DNA from: Dipteronia dyeriana
Lineage: Eukaryota > Streptophyta > Magnoliopsida > Sapindales > Sapindaceae
NCBI GenBank assembly: GCA_032871835.1
Contig: CM065297.1
Coordinates: 67,877,253-67,941,252, forward strand
Direction: 5' to 3'
Length of the DNA: 64,000 nt
Shown here: piece after piece, positions 33,091 through 46,627 of the stretch
Position numbering within the stretch: position 1 is the stretch's first letter
Layout of the letters: every line of letters starts with the position of its first letter
Program-made: the position numbers and the translations under genes
Notes under the pieces: model-generated
Databases searched by the model: none
Told to the model about the DNA's origin: nothing
What the model saw: the letters and a program-made list of their open reading frames with translations, nothing else

Positions 33091-35000
33091 GGGAACTCTC
33101 TTAGAGAGAGCTTGTCCTCCATTGGCAGCTATCTTCGCCAAGACATCTGCTCGGTGATTTTACTGGCAAGGAATTTGATCAATTCAAACCCTTTGAACCA
33201 GTTTTTGAGCAAATCAACCTGTTTGAGATAGACTACCATATTGTCCCCCTTAGCTTGGTATAGTCCAGTGACTTAGTTAACTATGAGTTACGAGTCAGTC
33301 TTGACATGTAAATAATCAGCTCCGAGCTCGAGGGTTACTTTCATTGTTGCCAAAAGGGCTTCTTACTTGTTTCATTATCTGTAGCCTTGAATTTGAACCT
33401 AAAGTTGTGGCAGCATTCTGCTTTCCCTAGGTCTATCAAGATGATACCGACACTTCCCCCTAATTGTCCAAATGCTCCATCTGTATAGAAGATCCAGGCT
33501 TCGTAGCCAATCGGCTTATTGTCAAGTTCTGGAAGCTTCAGAGGGACTTGGTTTAGTTCTGCCGAGGTCTCTTAACAAGGGAGGGCTGAAAACTCGGCTA
33601 TAAAATCTGCTAGTGCTTGAGCCTTGATAGTCATCTTAGCCTTGTAATTTGGATCAAAATGAGTGAGCTCTAGGGCCCAAAGGACTAAACTTCCAGACAC
33701 ATCCAGGTGGAGAGGTTGATCAGTCACTACCGCCACTGTATACGCTAGGAAGTAGGGACAGAGCTTCCTCATCGAGATCACTAAGGCTAAGGTGAGCTTC
33801 TCGAGAATGATGTAATTCCTTTCTGGATTGGTTAGTGAAAGGCTTACGTAGTAGACCATGTACTCATATTCTTTAATAAAAGCCTCACTAACCGTCATTT
33901 CAAATACGCCCAAGTAAATCTGCAGCTCATTTCTAGGGACTGGCATGACCAGTAACAGCGGGCTAGTTAGATATCTCTTCAAAGCTTGGAAAGCCTGCTC
34001 ACTATCCTTGTCCCATTTCATGTTTCTTCCCTGTTTGATCACTCTAAAGAAGGGAAGACACTTGTCAGTCGACCCTGAAATGAAAAGGTTGAGCACTGCC
34101 CCTTAACAAGTTAACGCCTATACTTGCTTAAGTATGGTACAAGATTCCTGGTCTATGATAGCTCGGATCTTCTCTGGGTTGGCCTCTATACCTCTAAAGT
34201 GCACCATAAAACCAATAAACTATCTAGCAGCTACCCCGAAAACAAACTTGGTGGAGTTTAACCGCATCTAGTTATTTCTCACGATTTTAAAGGCTCTGCG
34301 GAGGTGGTCCTTATACTCTTCTGCTGCTCGGGACATGGTAACCATGTCGTCGATGTATACCTCCATCATCCATCGGATCTTTGGCTTGAACAACAGGTTG
34401 ACCAGACGTTGGTATGTAGCTCACGCATTTTTAAGATCGAATGACATCACCTTATAGCAATAAAAACCCTGCGCTGTGATTAAACTGGATTTCTCTTGAT
34501 CAGTGGGGTGCATCATGATCTTGTTGTACCTCGAGAATGCATCCATAAAGCTTAGGGGTTTATTTCTTGTAGTGGAGTCCACTAGTTGATAGATTATAGG
34601 CAAGAGGATGCTATCCTTTGGGCAGGCGCTGTTGAGATCTGTATAGACAACGCATATGTGCCATTTCCCGTTTCCCTTGGTGCCCATGACCACATTCGCG
34701 ATCCAATAAAGGTAACGAGATTCCCTGATAAATCTAGCCTTTAGCAACTTATCGACCTATTTCTGTACGATAACATTTCTTTCGGCGTTGAAGTGTCACA
34801 TTTACTGCTTGGTTGGTTTGAAAGTAGGGCCTACTGCCAACCTATGAGCGACAAAAGAGATGAGGATTTTTGGCATTTCATCATGGCTCCAAACAAATAT
34901 GTCGTTGTATTCCCGGATAAGTTAAATCAGGCCTTCTTTAACCTTCGGTTCTAGGATCGCCTCAACCATGACTATCTTAGACTGGTCATCTTCTTTAATC
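33091..35000 (-). pseudogene. pol: T2 reverse transcriptase with two RNase H domains
   Basis: RT motifs on the minus strand: 'KGNGKWHICVVYTDLNSACP' (34690 region), 'SFMDAFSRYNKIMM', 'GFYCYKVMSFDLKNA' and an intact 'VYIDDMV' (about 34345-34365). The thumb and first RNase H are open from 34096 to 33572 ('CLPFFRVIKQGRNMKWDKDS', 'LTNPERNYIILEKLTLALV', 'QALADFIAEF'). The second RNase H follows in shifted frames ('EALLATMKVTLELGADYLHV', 'KTDS'). The double RNase H puts T2 in the Tat branch with T1. Frameshifts occur near 34420-34440, 33570 and 33350. Confidence 0.9.
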
Positions 35001-35800
35001 GGATTGTCCTTTAACTCATCAATAGGGTGGCCACTAGCCCATTCCCTTTCTTTTTCTTCTTCCTCATCCTCAACTAGTACATCACCATCCGGATATTCTG
35101 CTAACTCTGAGACCTCAGAGTCTATTTCTAAAAATTCTTGTCATTGTACCATAGCTACCTGTGTATATTGCTTCGCTAACGCTGTGGGATTGGCTGATAC
35201 CTTATAGCACTTACGGGAGGCCTGCTGGTCCCCACGTACCTTGCGTACCTCATTTCCTATTGGAAACTTTAGGACGTTGTGGCATATGGATTGCACCCCA
35301 CTGAGTGCTAATAAGAAGGGCCTCCTTAAAACTGCGTTGTAGACTGACGGTGTGTCAACTATAACTAAGTCCATCATAATGTTTTGTTGTAGAGGCGCGG
35401 TACCAATGATAACCGGTAGAATTTTTGATCATATTGGTATAATCGAGTAATAGTGAACCTGTACAAGGGGGTGGTGTAACTGTGGTAACACTACTGCTTC
35501 AAGTAGAGCATTTCCAAGGTGTCTTTGTAAAGGATGTCCACGCTGCTCCCTGCGTCAATCAGGACGCGGTGGACCTAGGGGTTAGCGATCTGTACTGTGA
35601 CCACTATAGGATCGTCATGCGACTGCACGGTATTGTACACATCTGCCTTAGTGTAAATGATTTATGTTGAGTTGGAGGTTCCTGCCAAGCTCTGGTCAAC
35701 CTTGAAGACACCACACCCCTCATCAATTCAAGGTATCTTCCTGGCATGTTTTTTCCCAGAGTTATTGAAAGAAGTCGTCAGTGTGGGTCCTCCACTAATG
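35001..35800 (-). pseudogene. pol: T2 aspartic protease region
   Basis: On the minus strand 'VLIDAGSSVDILYKD' (about 35510-35565) is the protease active site with D-A-G intact. Downstream 'YNAVLRRPFLLALSGV' and 'LKFPIGNEVRKVRGDQQASR' (35141-35377) are the conserved C-terminus of Tat-type proteases. Stops and at least one frameshift lie between the two halves. Confidence 0.85.
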
Positions 35801-36747
35801 ATATGGATGACCTAAATCTGCTGCATAAGGTCTTCCTGTTATCCTCTCCTCTTTTCTGAATGATCTCGGATCTCGGCTTGAACCTCCTTGCCTATGTGAA
35901 TTCTATTTCAAACCTACTATAAGAACTCCACCAAACATCTACCATTAACTAGTGCTTCAATTTGGTTATGCAAACTAAAGAACTCTGAGGTGTTTGCCCC
36001 ACATCCTCATGGAAATCACAGTACTTATATTGATTCCCCGTGTTAACTTGTGCCTTCATGGGAGCTGGCTTCTGGAGTAGGCCCTTATCTCGGATGACAA
36101 GAAAGATTGTTTCACGGGAGGCGTTCAAGAGGGTATAATTACTATAACCTCTCTCATCCCAGGATATGTGGGCTACCACTCTCAGAGGAGGAGGACAAGT
36201 TCGAGACGGGGTCCGCCTTGCTAGGTATCGCTCTCGCTAAGGTTGGAGAGGTGGTGGGTGATATGGAGATCGGTTGGGTGGACTATTCCAGGCTTTCTAG
36301 ACCGGGATAGGTTTGGGCACCTCTTTCTTTTGGCACTTTGCACTCCCCATGTCATCGTGTTCAATGTTGACCCTAAGCTACTCTTCGAGGTTGACTTGCT
36401 CCAGTGCCCTATCGTAGGCTTCCTGATAAGTCTTAGGTGGGTGCTTCGCAAAGGACCTGTAGAGTCTCCCAGCCCATAAGTTCCTACGGAAATTGGCTGG
36501 GGTCTCTTTCTTGGTGAAAAATCCCATATGGATTACCTATTTATGGAACCTCCTTACTTAAGGCCTGAGAGTCTCCCTACGCTTCTGGATTACATACTAG
36601 AGGTGGATCAGATCCTTTGTTCATGGCTTGACACCTTAAAACTGTGCATGGAAATCAGTGGACAGCTTAGTGAAGCTATCCATGCTACCTGTCAGTAGCT
36701 TCCGAAACATGTTTTGGCATAATCTGTTAGTGTGGTAGGCAACGTTT
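35801..36747 (-). pseudogene. gag: T2 gag, C-terminal segment
   Basis: Continues the gag segment at 46628-47010 across K3. It has 'MGFFTKKETPANFRRN', 'AYDRALEQVNLEE', Pro-rich linkers and a zinc-knuckle-like 'YCDFHEDVGQTPQ' (about 35985-36025), where the expected His is Gln. Stops and frameshifts are frequent. The + frames at 36107-36479 are shadows. Confidence 0.8.
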
Positions 36748-39170
36748 TGAAGGGAAAATCGGTTCAAAACGCAACTGAAGTGTAAGAAATACAAAAATTA
36801 GGGTTTGCTTATAAATATTTTTTTTCCCTTTTAAATAACAAGAACCTTAACCCTAGATTAATTGATGTATATAAAAAATGTCGTACCTTTTTCTTGTGAT
36901 GATTGAACAAGCGACAAATTGATTCCGCAAGATCTTCCAATCCAATCACGAACGTGAATCACCTAGGAGTGTGGGCTCCCTTTCTTTAAATTATATACCT
37001 GAGGATGGAAACAAACAAAATCTTTTTCTTTGTTGGTTACAATTATCCTCTAAGAGAAAAATCCAAAAAAGTCCGGTCACGTGTGAATTATCAATCTAAT
37101 TGATTGAAACTCAAGTGAACCCGATTTGATTTTGTACACAAAACCCTTTTGATGTAAAGGACACTAGTGTACTACAAAAAAACAAAAACGTTCTCTTTTT
37201 CTCTTTTCTCCTTAGCCGAATTCTACACCCTATATCTATGAGTTGATCGAATTTTGTCTAAAGCAAAAACTAAATTTTTCTCCCTTAAAATTCACTCTAG
37301 CTAGGCCGAATTCTCTCTTGAAAATTACCTAGTCTTGGCCGAAATTCACACATAGAAAACCTTAGGGCTGGCCAAATTTCCAAACATATATATACAGGAT
37401 CATAAATCCTCTCCAAAGAAGGATTTACTTGGTTGGCAAGAATCCTTTCCTTAGGTGGATTTATTTGGTAGTTAAGAATCCTTTTCTAAACGGAAATCTA
37501 GCCTTATATATATAAGGGCTGGGCAAATTCTCCATAGAATTCAATTAGGAGACTTAATCTTTTCATAAGAAGGATTTACTTGGTGGTTAAGAATTCTTTC
37601 CTTAGGTGGATTTTCTTGTTGGTTAAGAATCTTTTTCAAAAGGGAATTCTATCATACACCAAGACTCCTAATCCAACTCAATAGTGTATTTGTAACCATA
37701 TTAAAGACTTCCTAATTTGATTAGATAAATAATTCCTTTTATTTACCTACTTATCAGGTATAGTCTTTAATATTAATTATACTACCAACAATAGTATAAT
37801 TTTATGAGACTATCTCCTACTAAGAAAAAGATTTTGACTTTTGATTAAAGAATTAATTAATCACCGAATTGATTAAATTCCATTTAATTAAATCATAAAT
37901 TAATATAATATAATTAATCTATTCTGAATAGCCTTGCCACCCAACACATATATATGGGCCAATATTTGTTTTTCTTAATTTATTAAATCCATTCGACCTT
38001 TATATAAAGTCCACATGTGAACTAGACCAATTCTTACAAAAAGAAACAAGTCCACATGCCTTAATACAAATCTAGATGAACCCTTACATTGGACCGGTAG
38101 AATATATAAAGTGATCCATGCAAGTTCGTGTGGATTGGGGATCTTGGCGGGTTATCTAGATTTAAGCTCCAATAGACACAACCCAATTACAATCAACAAA
38201 TGATTCACTTAGGTCCGATCTATTTGGTTTTAGTTCATTCCACTAAAGAACTAAAATTGAACTCTTCAATAAAGATAGAATAACTTGATGTTACCCATTC
38301 ATACCCTAGACAACCTTATTGGAGAAAATGTATCCTCGTGAAGAATACCAGCAAACGCCAAGAGCTCACAGGCCGCCTATAGCTCTCCAAGTTACCATAT
38401 TTACTCATATGACCACATTTTGAACTTGGATATTTTGACTTGTCCAGAAGCCATGTTTGAATAGACACTATTGAAAACTTAAAATAAAGATTTAATATCC
38501 AATACCTCAAAAAACCCATATGATGGCATTCTACTCTCGTTAAATAAATGGAGCCACGATGTCCATATCTATAAATGAAGTCCTCTACCGATTAAAAAAT
38601 GAATACCACAAAACTATCGAGGATAGACTATGCTATATAATCATACTCATTGATAGGTCAAACGATAACACTTTCAACTATAAGTCCATCATTTATCTCT
38701 GGATTGAGATAGACTCTCTGATTGTCTTTGATTGAAAACTTTTATCCATTGTCGATTCTAGATAAAGTATTTCACTTTAATCCAAATCAATGCACCCAGT
38801 GCTCTGGATTCTTTTGCCCAAAGACACCACACTTTGATGATTTTATACTCATCATATCACATTTGATTCCACTCAAATGCTAGCAAAAGAATCTACAACT
38901 TTGACAAGATAAAGGTGCCAAACCTTTTATCTTAAGTTGTGAATATTATGCTAGACTAACTAAGGAATTGTGTCTACCTCATACATATCTAAACGTATGA
39001 ACAATTTTTCTTTTCTCATAGTCTTTTGACATTATGATTATTTACTTTTGACAATTATAATAATTAAAGTATAAATGCTATAAGATTTGTTAAACTAAAA
39101 ATCACTTTATTAATAAGAAAAGATTGTCAAATACATTATTATACTATTGCTATCAAGCATAATCCCAACA
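36748..39170 (-). repeat. K3 3' LTR (2423 bp)
   Basis: From CCCAACA at 39164-39170 to TGAAGGGAAAA at 36748. It carries two copies of the promoter-proximal module (about 37390-37510 and 37530-37640), as does its partner. Confidence 0.93.
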
Positions 39171-42100
39171 ATATCTCACTTGCTCTATAGCAAATGTGTC
39201 ATATCTCTCATTCCCATGTTCTCTAGATGCCCATCAAAACTCTTTTAGGAAAGTGCCTTTGTAAAAGGATCCACTAGATTATCTATTGACGTGATCTAGG
39301 TAATCATCACGTCACCCCTATTCACAATTTCCCTCAGAAAGGTGATACTTTCTTTCAATGTGTTTCCCTCTCTTATGACTTATTGGTTCTCTCGAATTAG
39401 CCATTGCTCTACTATTATCGCAGTAGATAGTGATCTTTATATTCACATTAGGAACCACTTCCAAGTCAATCAAGAATTGGCGGAGCCAGACAGCCACTTT
39501 AGCAGCCTCGCATACGGCAATATACTCGGCTTCTATGGTGGAATCAACAATACAAGATTGCCTGATACTTCTCTATATGACTGTCCCTCCTCCAATAGTA
39601 AACACAGATCCTGATATTGATCTCCTGGAGACAGAGTCTGATAGAAAATCGGAATCTTTATACCCAACGGGAATTAAATCCCCTCCAGAATATACAAGCA
39701 TATAATCTCTTGTTCTCCTAAGATACTTGAAAATATGCTTGACTGTCGTCTAGTGATCAGACCAGGTTTCGATTGAAACCTACTAACCATGCCCACAACA
39801 AAACAAATGTCTAGTCTTGTGCAGATCATTGTATACAAAAGACTTCCAACTGCCGATGCATATGGAACCCTACTCACGAATTGCTCTTCATGCTCATTCT
39901 TAGGAATTTGTTCCTTAGAAAGTTTGATTCCTTGTCTGAAAGGTAACATACCTTTCTTGGAATCTTGCATGGAAAACCTAGACAAGATTTTATCTATGTA
40001 TAAAGCTTGGGATAATGCAATGGTTCTATTCTTTCTGTCCCTTATGACTTGGATTCCAAGAATATAACTTGCTTCTTTTAAGTCATTCATATCAAATTGT
40101 TTTGCTAACCATTCTTTTATTATTGTCAATACACCTACATCATTTCAGATGAGTAGTATATAATCAACATAAAGAACTTGGAAAACCAACTTGTCACCTT
40201 TAATCCTTTTGTATACACAAGGTTTGTCAAGGTTTTGAATAAATCCAAAACTTTTTACGGCTTGATCGAACCTTATGTTCTAGGATTTGGATGCTTGCTT
40301 CAATCAATATATGGATCTTTGCAACTTGCATACCGTTTCCTCTTGGCCTTTTACAATGAATCCTTCTGGTTGCATCATGTAGCTACTTTCGTTAAGACTT
40401 CTATTAAGGAAAGCTGTCTTGGCATCCATTTGCCAAATTTCTAGGTCTAGAGATGCCACAATGGATAAGAGATCCTAATGGATTTAAGCACGACCACAAG
40501 AGAAAACGTTTCTTCATATTCGATACCTTCATTCTTTGTATAACCTTTAGCTACCAATCTAACTTTAAAGTTTTCCACCTTTCCATCAATTCTTCTTTTC
40601 CTCTTGTATACCCACTTGCACCCGATGGGTTTTATCCCTTTAGGCAAGTCTACAAGAGACCAATCTTTGTTTTTGAACATCGATTCAATTTTGGATTGCA
40701 TTGCCTTTTTCCAATGGCGACAATCAACATCTTCCCTTTCTTCCTTTTACGTATAGGGATCATCGTCGCCCAGAAGATTCTCTATAGATTCTCCTAGACC
40801 GATGTATCTCTCGGTTTGTCTAACAACCCTCCCACTATGACGAGGTAGGGTAGATTGTTGATCTTGTGTTGGTGCGGAACTTACAATTGAGCTTGGTTGT
40901 GAAACCTCTTATGGAATTGTATCTCCTAAAAGCTCATTCAAGACAATTATAGATTTGGGCATAAAATTATTCATATAGTCTTTTTCCAGAAATTTAGCAT
41001 TTGTCGAAACAAATACTTTAAGATCTGAATGACTATAAAAATAATATCATTTTGTTCCTTTTGGATACCCTACAAATATGCATGTTTCTGAACGGGACTC
41101 CATCTTTTATGTCTTTCCTTTTAACACGTGCATAGGACATCCAAATATCCTTAAGTGTTGTAAACTAGGCTTTCGCCCGGTCCACAACTCATGCGGTGTT
41201 TTAGGAACCGACTTAGTTGGTACATCATTTAGAATGTACATATATTTGTAAAGTATATCCCCAAAAAGAATTAGAGAGCGTTGAATAACTCAACATAGAC
41301 CTAACCATGTCCAAAAAAGTCATATTTCTTCTTTCTACCACCCTATTTTGTTGAGGTGTACCTGGTGTAGAAAACTGAGAAATTATCCCATTATCAATAC
41401 GATATTGCTAAAACTTACCAGATAGATATTCTCCACCACGATCAGACCTCAAGATTTTTATTTGTTTCTCAAGCTGCTTTTCAACTTCAGCTTTACATGC
41501 TTTGAACATGTCAAAAGCATCCGACTTATGTCTCATGAGATACACATAGCCAAATCTTGAGTGATCATCTGTGAGAGTGATGAAGTACTCATATCCACCT
41601 TTAGCTTGAATGCTCATAGGTCCACACACATCAGTGTGTTTGAATCCAAAACATTCTTTGGCTCTTGTGCCTTTGGCCGTAAACGACCTTTTGGTCATTT
41701 TACCTTCCAAACAAGATTCACAAGTTGGTAGATCATCAACCTTTAAGTCACTTAGAGGTCTGTCACTTACCAATATTTTAATCCTATTATGGTTAATATG
41801 ACCTAGGCGCAAATGCCATAGGTAGGTTTAATCTTTTGATAATATTACTTTTTTATGATTAGGTTTCGTTGATTCCGTATCTAACAAGTGAGAGATATTT
41901 TTAAGCAAGTAGAATAAACCGTTTTCCAATGTACCTTTACAAATAATTTTTTTGTTCTTACTTTTAATAAAACCATTTATTAAAAGTAACTGAATATCCA
42001 AATTTATTTAGACAAGAGACCGAAATTAAATTCCTCTTGAATTGTGGTACATAATAAACGTTAATTAAAACTAAATGCCTATAATAATCTAAATTGATTC

Positions 42101-42300
42101 TAATATCTTCCACTACACTAGTAGACACCAACGCTCTATTGTCTAAATGCAAGTTGAATTCATTCATATTCAGTAGTTTCCTTTCCCGGTAACCCCTTCT
42201 AGTTAGGCCCGAGTTGTTTTTTCTTCTATTGTTTCTTGACCTTCCTACGGGTCTTAACATCAGTAACTTTACTAACCGTATGAATCTCTTAACCCTTACC
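39171..42300 (-). pseudogene. pol: K3 pol: protease tail, integrase, RT, RNase H
   Basis: Minus strand. The protease remnant 'FNLHLDNRALVSTSVVEDIR' lacks the active-site part. The integrase frame 41812-41408 is well kept ('HLRLGHINHNR', 'CESCLEGKMTKRS', 'KHTDVCGPMS', 'RSDRGGEYLSG'). RT has 'WVYKRKRRIDGKVE' (40447-40701), but the catalytic YVDD box reads 'YVDY' (about 40150-40165). The stretch 40129-39674 is open ('DLKEASYILGIQVIRDRKNR'). The RNase H part (39670-39171) is broken by stops. The + frames 39342-39705, 39789-40067 and 40178-40797 are shadows of this gene. Confidence 0.9.
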
Positions 42301-42859
42301 TTACATAAGGATTTTCTTGATGCTTTGATCATCTTGCATCAGGCCTTGGAAGATGTTTTCCTTACTGTTCAAGGTGTAGTCTAACTTGAACTGATCAAAG
42401 GAATCTGATAGTGAGTTGACAATCATGTCAATTTTTGTCACGCCATCTATCTCAACACATTCAGTTCATCAATGTTGAGATGTGCTATGACTTTCATCAT
42501 GTTATCTTTCACAGCATGTCCAAGTTTCATCCTAAGGTTCATGAAAGCAGTCACTGCCTCTCTCTTAGTCGTCCTAGACCTCGTAGCAAACATCTTATTT
42601 AGAGACATCATTATATCGGCAACAGTCTCCATTCCTTCAAGTTGCTGCTGCAACACGTCGGAGATGGTGGCCATAATGTAACACGCATTTAGCCATCTCA
42701 TCTGAAGACTCCTAGTGCTGATACTCATCTGTTTGCTCCTGAGTAAATTCATTAGTCGGAGTAGGTGGTTTAGGAGTATACAGAATGAACTTATGCATTT
42801 CAGCTTGCAATAACATCCCAATAATTATCTTTAAGGATGTTGATTAGGGATGGGGTCAT
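42301..42859 (-). pseudogene. gag: K3 gag (copia type)
   Basis: Starts at the ATG of 'MTPSLINILKDN' (42859, minus). The conserved middle reads 'CYIMATISDVLQQQLEGMET', then 'RTTKREAVTAFMNLRMKLGH' and 'DNMMKVIAHLNIDELN'. Frameshifts and a stop near 42447 break it. The basic tail (42332 on) runs into the protease remnant without a zinc knuckle, as in K2. Confidence 0.85.
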
Positions 42860-44177
42860 GATTTCCTTTTAATAACAAAAATTATATAAGTAAATAATCA
42901 TGATATAGCACTTTTGAATATTTATCTTGAATTATAAATAAAATAATTCAATCGTAAAATTCAACGGTGATCCAACACCCATAAATGTCACGCCTCCTTT
43001 GGGAGTTCACACCGTTTACTAGTTGGACTAGGTCCCACCTAATTGTTAACATAACAACCAACGTTTTCAATTTTAGCCTTGCAATTTAATTAACAAGAAC
43101 TCTTGGGAGGATATTAATAAAATTACAATGAGAGTGTTACCAAGTTATCGACCTTCAATATAATCCCTCACGAATATCCCTCCCTTGGGAGTAGATATCG
43201 TTTGGGCTAATTGTCTAGTCTATCCTTGTAAGGAAGTATCTTACTAAATTCCATTCATGAATACCTCTTGGGAGGTTATTACACAAAACATAAAGCTCAA
43301 CTAAACTTGAAGGCCGTAGGTGTTCCAAAACACCTTCTCCCACTCAATTGTTTAAGGCGTGTGATTGAATTCCAAAGAATGATTTACCAAGTTATCTAGA
43401 TGCCAATTTAGATACCTAAACCATTCTATGAATGTTCATACCAAAAGAGATATATGATTGATTGATAACAAACATTGCATTATTAACAAGAATATAAATA
43501 GCTACAATTTTGGTCCATCCTAGAAAAGCAAGTAAATTACATGTCCTGGAATACAAAAAACTTCTTTCTTAGAGAACAAGTTTTCGCACGACCTTCGTCG
43601 TTTGGACTCTCTCGGCTACCTCCCATGGGAGTGTGCACCCTTGGCCTTTACCCATGGGCGTGCGCATGCCACAACCCCATAAAGGGCTACAATGCGCAGC
43701 CCATTGCTTCCATAGAGCTACCTTGCGTAACCCATGCAACAACAAACGTGGCAACGTGCTCTTCCCACGCACGTTTATTGCTACAGCTCGCATGGTCCCA
43801 AACTTTTTCCGGTTGATCCCAATTCTTCAAACCTTAGATTCTTTGATATTTGAGTGTATTACAGAAGAATTATAAATAGAAATACTGCAGTTTTTTTTTA
43901 TTACAACAACAAAATAAAAAAAAAACTTAGCAACTACCAAGAAGGAAATTATTGCAATGATAGACCACCTATCTTGTTACAATTCAAAAAAAAAATACAT
44001 TGAAATTCTAGGATCAAAATTGAGAAATAACAACCCACAAATAAAACATATATATATCCATACATTTCAATGTAAATATATATACGAATACCTAAAGTGC
44101 CATCTCTTTCAAAAACACCACATACAATAAAAAGAAAAAGATTCACGAACACATACATCAATTAATCTAGGGTACAA
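42860..44177 (-). other. K3 untranslated leader
   Basis: Homologous to the K1, K2 and K6 leaders. It has the GC-rich island (about 43600-43800), with the hairpin at 43684-43702 (GGGCTACAATGCGCAGCCC on +), and an (AT)n tract near 44048. The + frames in this island are not conserved between copies. Confidence 0.8.
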
Positions 44178-44193
44178 CCAGGCTCTGATACCA
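44178..44193 (-). other. K3 primer binding site
   Basis: On the minus strand TGGTATCAGAGCCTGG, the perfect initiator-Met-tRNA primer site, two bases from the LTR. Confidence 0.93.
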
Positions 44194-44195
44194 TT

Positions 44196-46627
44196 TAAAG
44201 GGAAAATCGGTTCAAAACGCAACAGAAGCGTAAGAAATACGAAAATTAGGGTTTCTTATAAATAAATAAAAATCCCTTTTAAATATCAAGAACCTTAACC
44301 CTAGATTAATTTATGTATATAAAAAGTGTCGTACCTTTTTCTCGTGACGATTGAACAAGCCATGAATTGAATCCGTAAGATCTTCCAGTCCAATCACGAA
44401 CATGAATCACCTAGGATTGTGGGCGCCCTTTCTTTAAATTGTATACCTGAGGATTGAAACAAACAAAATCTTTTTCTTTGTTAGTTACAATTATTGTCCA
44501 AGAGAAAAATCCAAGAATGTCCGGTCACTTGTGAATTATCAATCTAATTGATTGAAACTCATGTGAACCCAATTTGATTTTGTACACAAAACCCTTTTGA
44601 TGTAAAGGATACTAGTGTACTATTAAAAACAAAAACGTTCTCTTTTTCTCTTTTCTCCTTGGCCGAATTCTACACCCTATATCTATGAAATGATCGAATT
44701 TTGTCTAGAGTAAAAACTAAAATTTTCTCCCTCTAAATTCTCTCTTGCTAGGCCTAATTCACTTCTTGAAAATTGGTTAGATTGGCCGAAATTCCTCTCA
44801 TAAAAAACCTTAGGGTTGGCCGAATTTCCTAACATAAATATATATAAAGGATCATAAATCCACTCCTAAGAAGGATTTACTTGGTTGGTAAGAATCCTTT
44901 CCTTAGGTGGATTTATTTTATAGTTAAGAATCCTTATCTAAAAGGAATTCTATCCTCTTATATATATATATGGGCTGGCCGAAATTTCTATAGAATTGAA
45001 TTAGGAGACTTAATCTTTTCCTAAGAATGATTTACTTGGTAGTTAAGAATCATTTCCTTAGGTGGATTTACTTGGTGGTTAAGAATTCTTTTCAAAAAGG
45101 AATTCTATCCTACACCAAGACTCCTAATCCAACTCAATAGTGTATTTGTAACCATATCAAAGACTTCCAAATTTGATTAGATAAATAATTTCTTTCATTT
45201 ATCTACTTATCAAATATAGTCTTTAGTATTAATTATACTACCAACAATAGTATAATTTTACGAGACCATCTCCTACTGGGACAAAGATTTTGACTTTTAA
45301 TTAAATAATTAATTGATCACCAAATTAATTAATTTCTATTTAATTAAATAATAAAATAAAATAATATAATTAAGCTATTCTAAATAGCCTTGCCGCCCAA
45401 CTCTTATATATGGGCCAATATATTATTTTCATATTTTATTAAAACCATTTGACCTTTATATAAAAGTCCACATGCGAACTAGACCGATTCTTACAAAAAG
45501 AAACAAGTCCACATGCCTCAATACAATTCTAAATGGACCCATAAATTGGTCCGGTAGAATATATCAAGTGATCCATGCAAGTTCGTGTGGATTGGGGATC
45601 TTAGCGGGCTATCTAGATTTAAGCTCCAATAGACACAACCCAATCACAATCATCAAATGATTCACTTAGGTTCGATCTATTTAATTTTAGTTCATTCCAC
45701 TAAAGAACTAAAATTGAACTCTTAAATAAAGATAGAATAAGTTGATGTTACTCATTCATACCCTAGACATCGTTATTGGAAAAAGTGTATCCTCGTGAAG
45801 AATACCATTAATCGCCAAGAGCTAATAGACTGCCTATAGATCTCCAAGTTACCATATTTACTCATATAACCATATTTTGAACTTGGATATTTTGACTTGT
45901 CCAAAAGCCATGTTTCAATAGACACTATTGAAAACGTAACGTTAAGATTTAATATCCAATACCTCAAAACATCCTTATGATGGTATTCAACTCTCATTTA
46001 ATAAATGGAGCCACGATGTCAATATCTATAAATGAAGTCCTTTATCGATTAATGAATGAATACCATCAAACTATCGAGGATAGACTATGCTATATAATCG
46101 TACTCATTGATAGCTCAAATGATAACACTTGCAACCATAAGTCCATCAGTTAGCTCAGGATTGAGATAGACTCTCCGATTGTCTTCGAGTGAAAACTTTT
46201 ATCCATTGACGGTTCTAGATAAAGTATTTCACTTTGATCCAATTCAATGCACCCAGTGCACTAGATTTTTTTTCCCAAAGACACTACACTTTGATGATTT
46301 TAGACTCAGCATAACACATTTGATCCCACTCAAATGCTAGCAAAAGAATCTACAACTTTGACAAGATAAAGGTGCCCAACCTTTTATCTTAAGTTGTGAA
46401 TATTATGTAATACTATCTAAAGAATTGTATCTACCTCATACATATCTAGATGTATGAACAATTCTTCTTTTCTCATAGTCTTTTGACCTTATGATTATTT
46501 ACTTTTGACAATTATAATAATTAAACTATAAAAGCTATAAGATTTGTTAAACTATAAATCACTTGATTAATACGAAAAGATTGTCAAATACATTATTATA
46601 CTCTTGCTATCAAGCATAATCCCAACA
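44196..46627 (-). repeat. K3 5' LTR (2432 bp)
   Basis: From CCCAACA at 46621-46627 to TAAAGGGAAAA at 44196. It has two copies of the promoter-proximal module (about 44830-44960 and 45000-45115), the same arrangement as in K6. Confidence 0.93.

Larger units (their letters stand above)
36748..46627 (-). mobile_element. K3: full-length copia element in T2 gag
   Basis: Minus-strand order: 5' LTR 46627-44196, PBS, leader, gag from 42859, pol to 39171, 3' LTR 39170-36748. The flanks are CGTTT (36743-36747) and CATTT (46628-46632), a TSD with one G-to-A change at a CpG. Removing K3 restores one reading frame of T2 gag across the junction. The two LTRs differ at about one base in ten near their ends. 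Confidence 0.95.

Noticed and set aside
36107..36479. Two overlapping + strand frames
   Set aside because: Shadows of T2 gag, which is recognisable on the minus strand.
39342..40067. Series of + strand frames of about 90 codons
   Set aside because: Shadows of the K3 RT and RNase H on the minus strand; the same shadows appear in K2 (22107-22470) and K5 (57613-57900).
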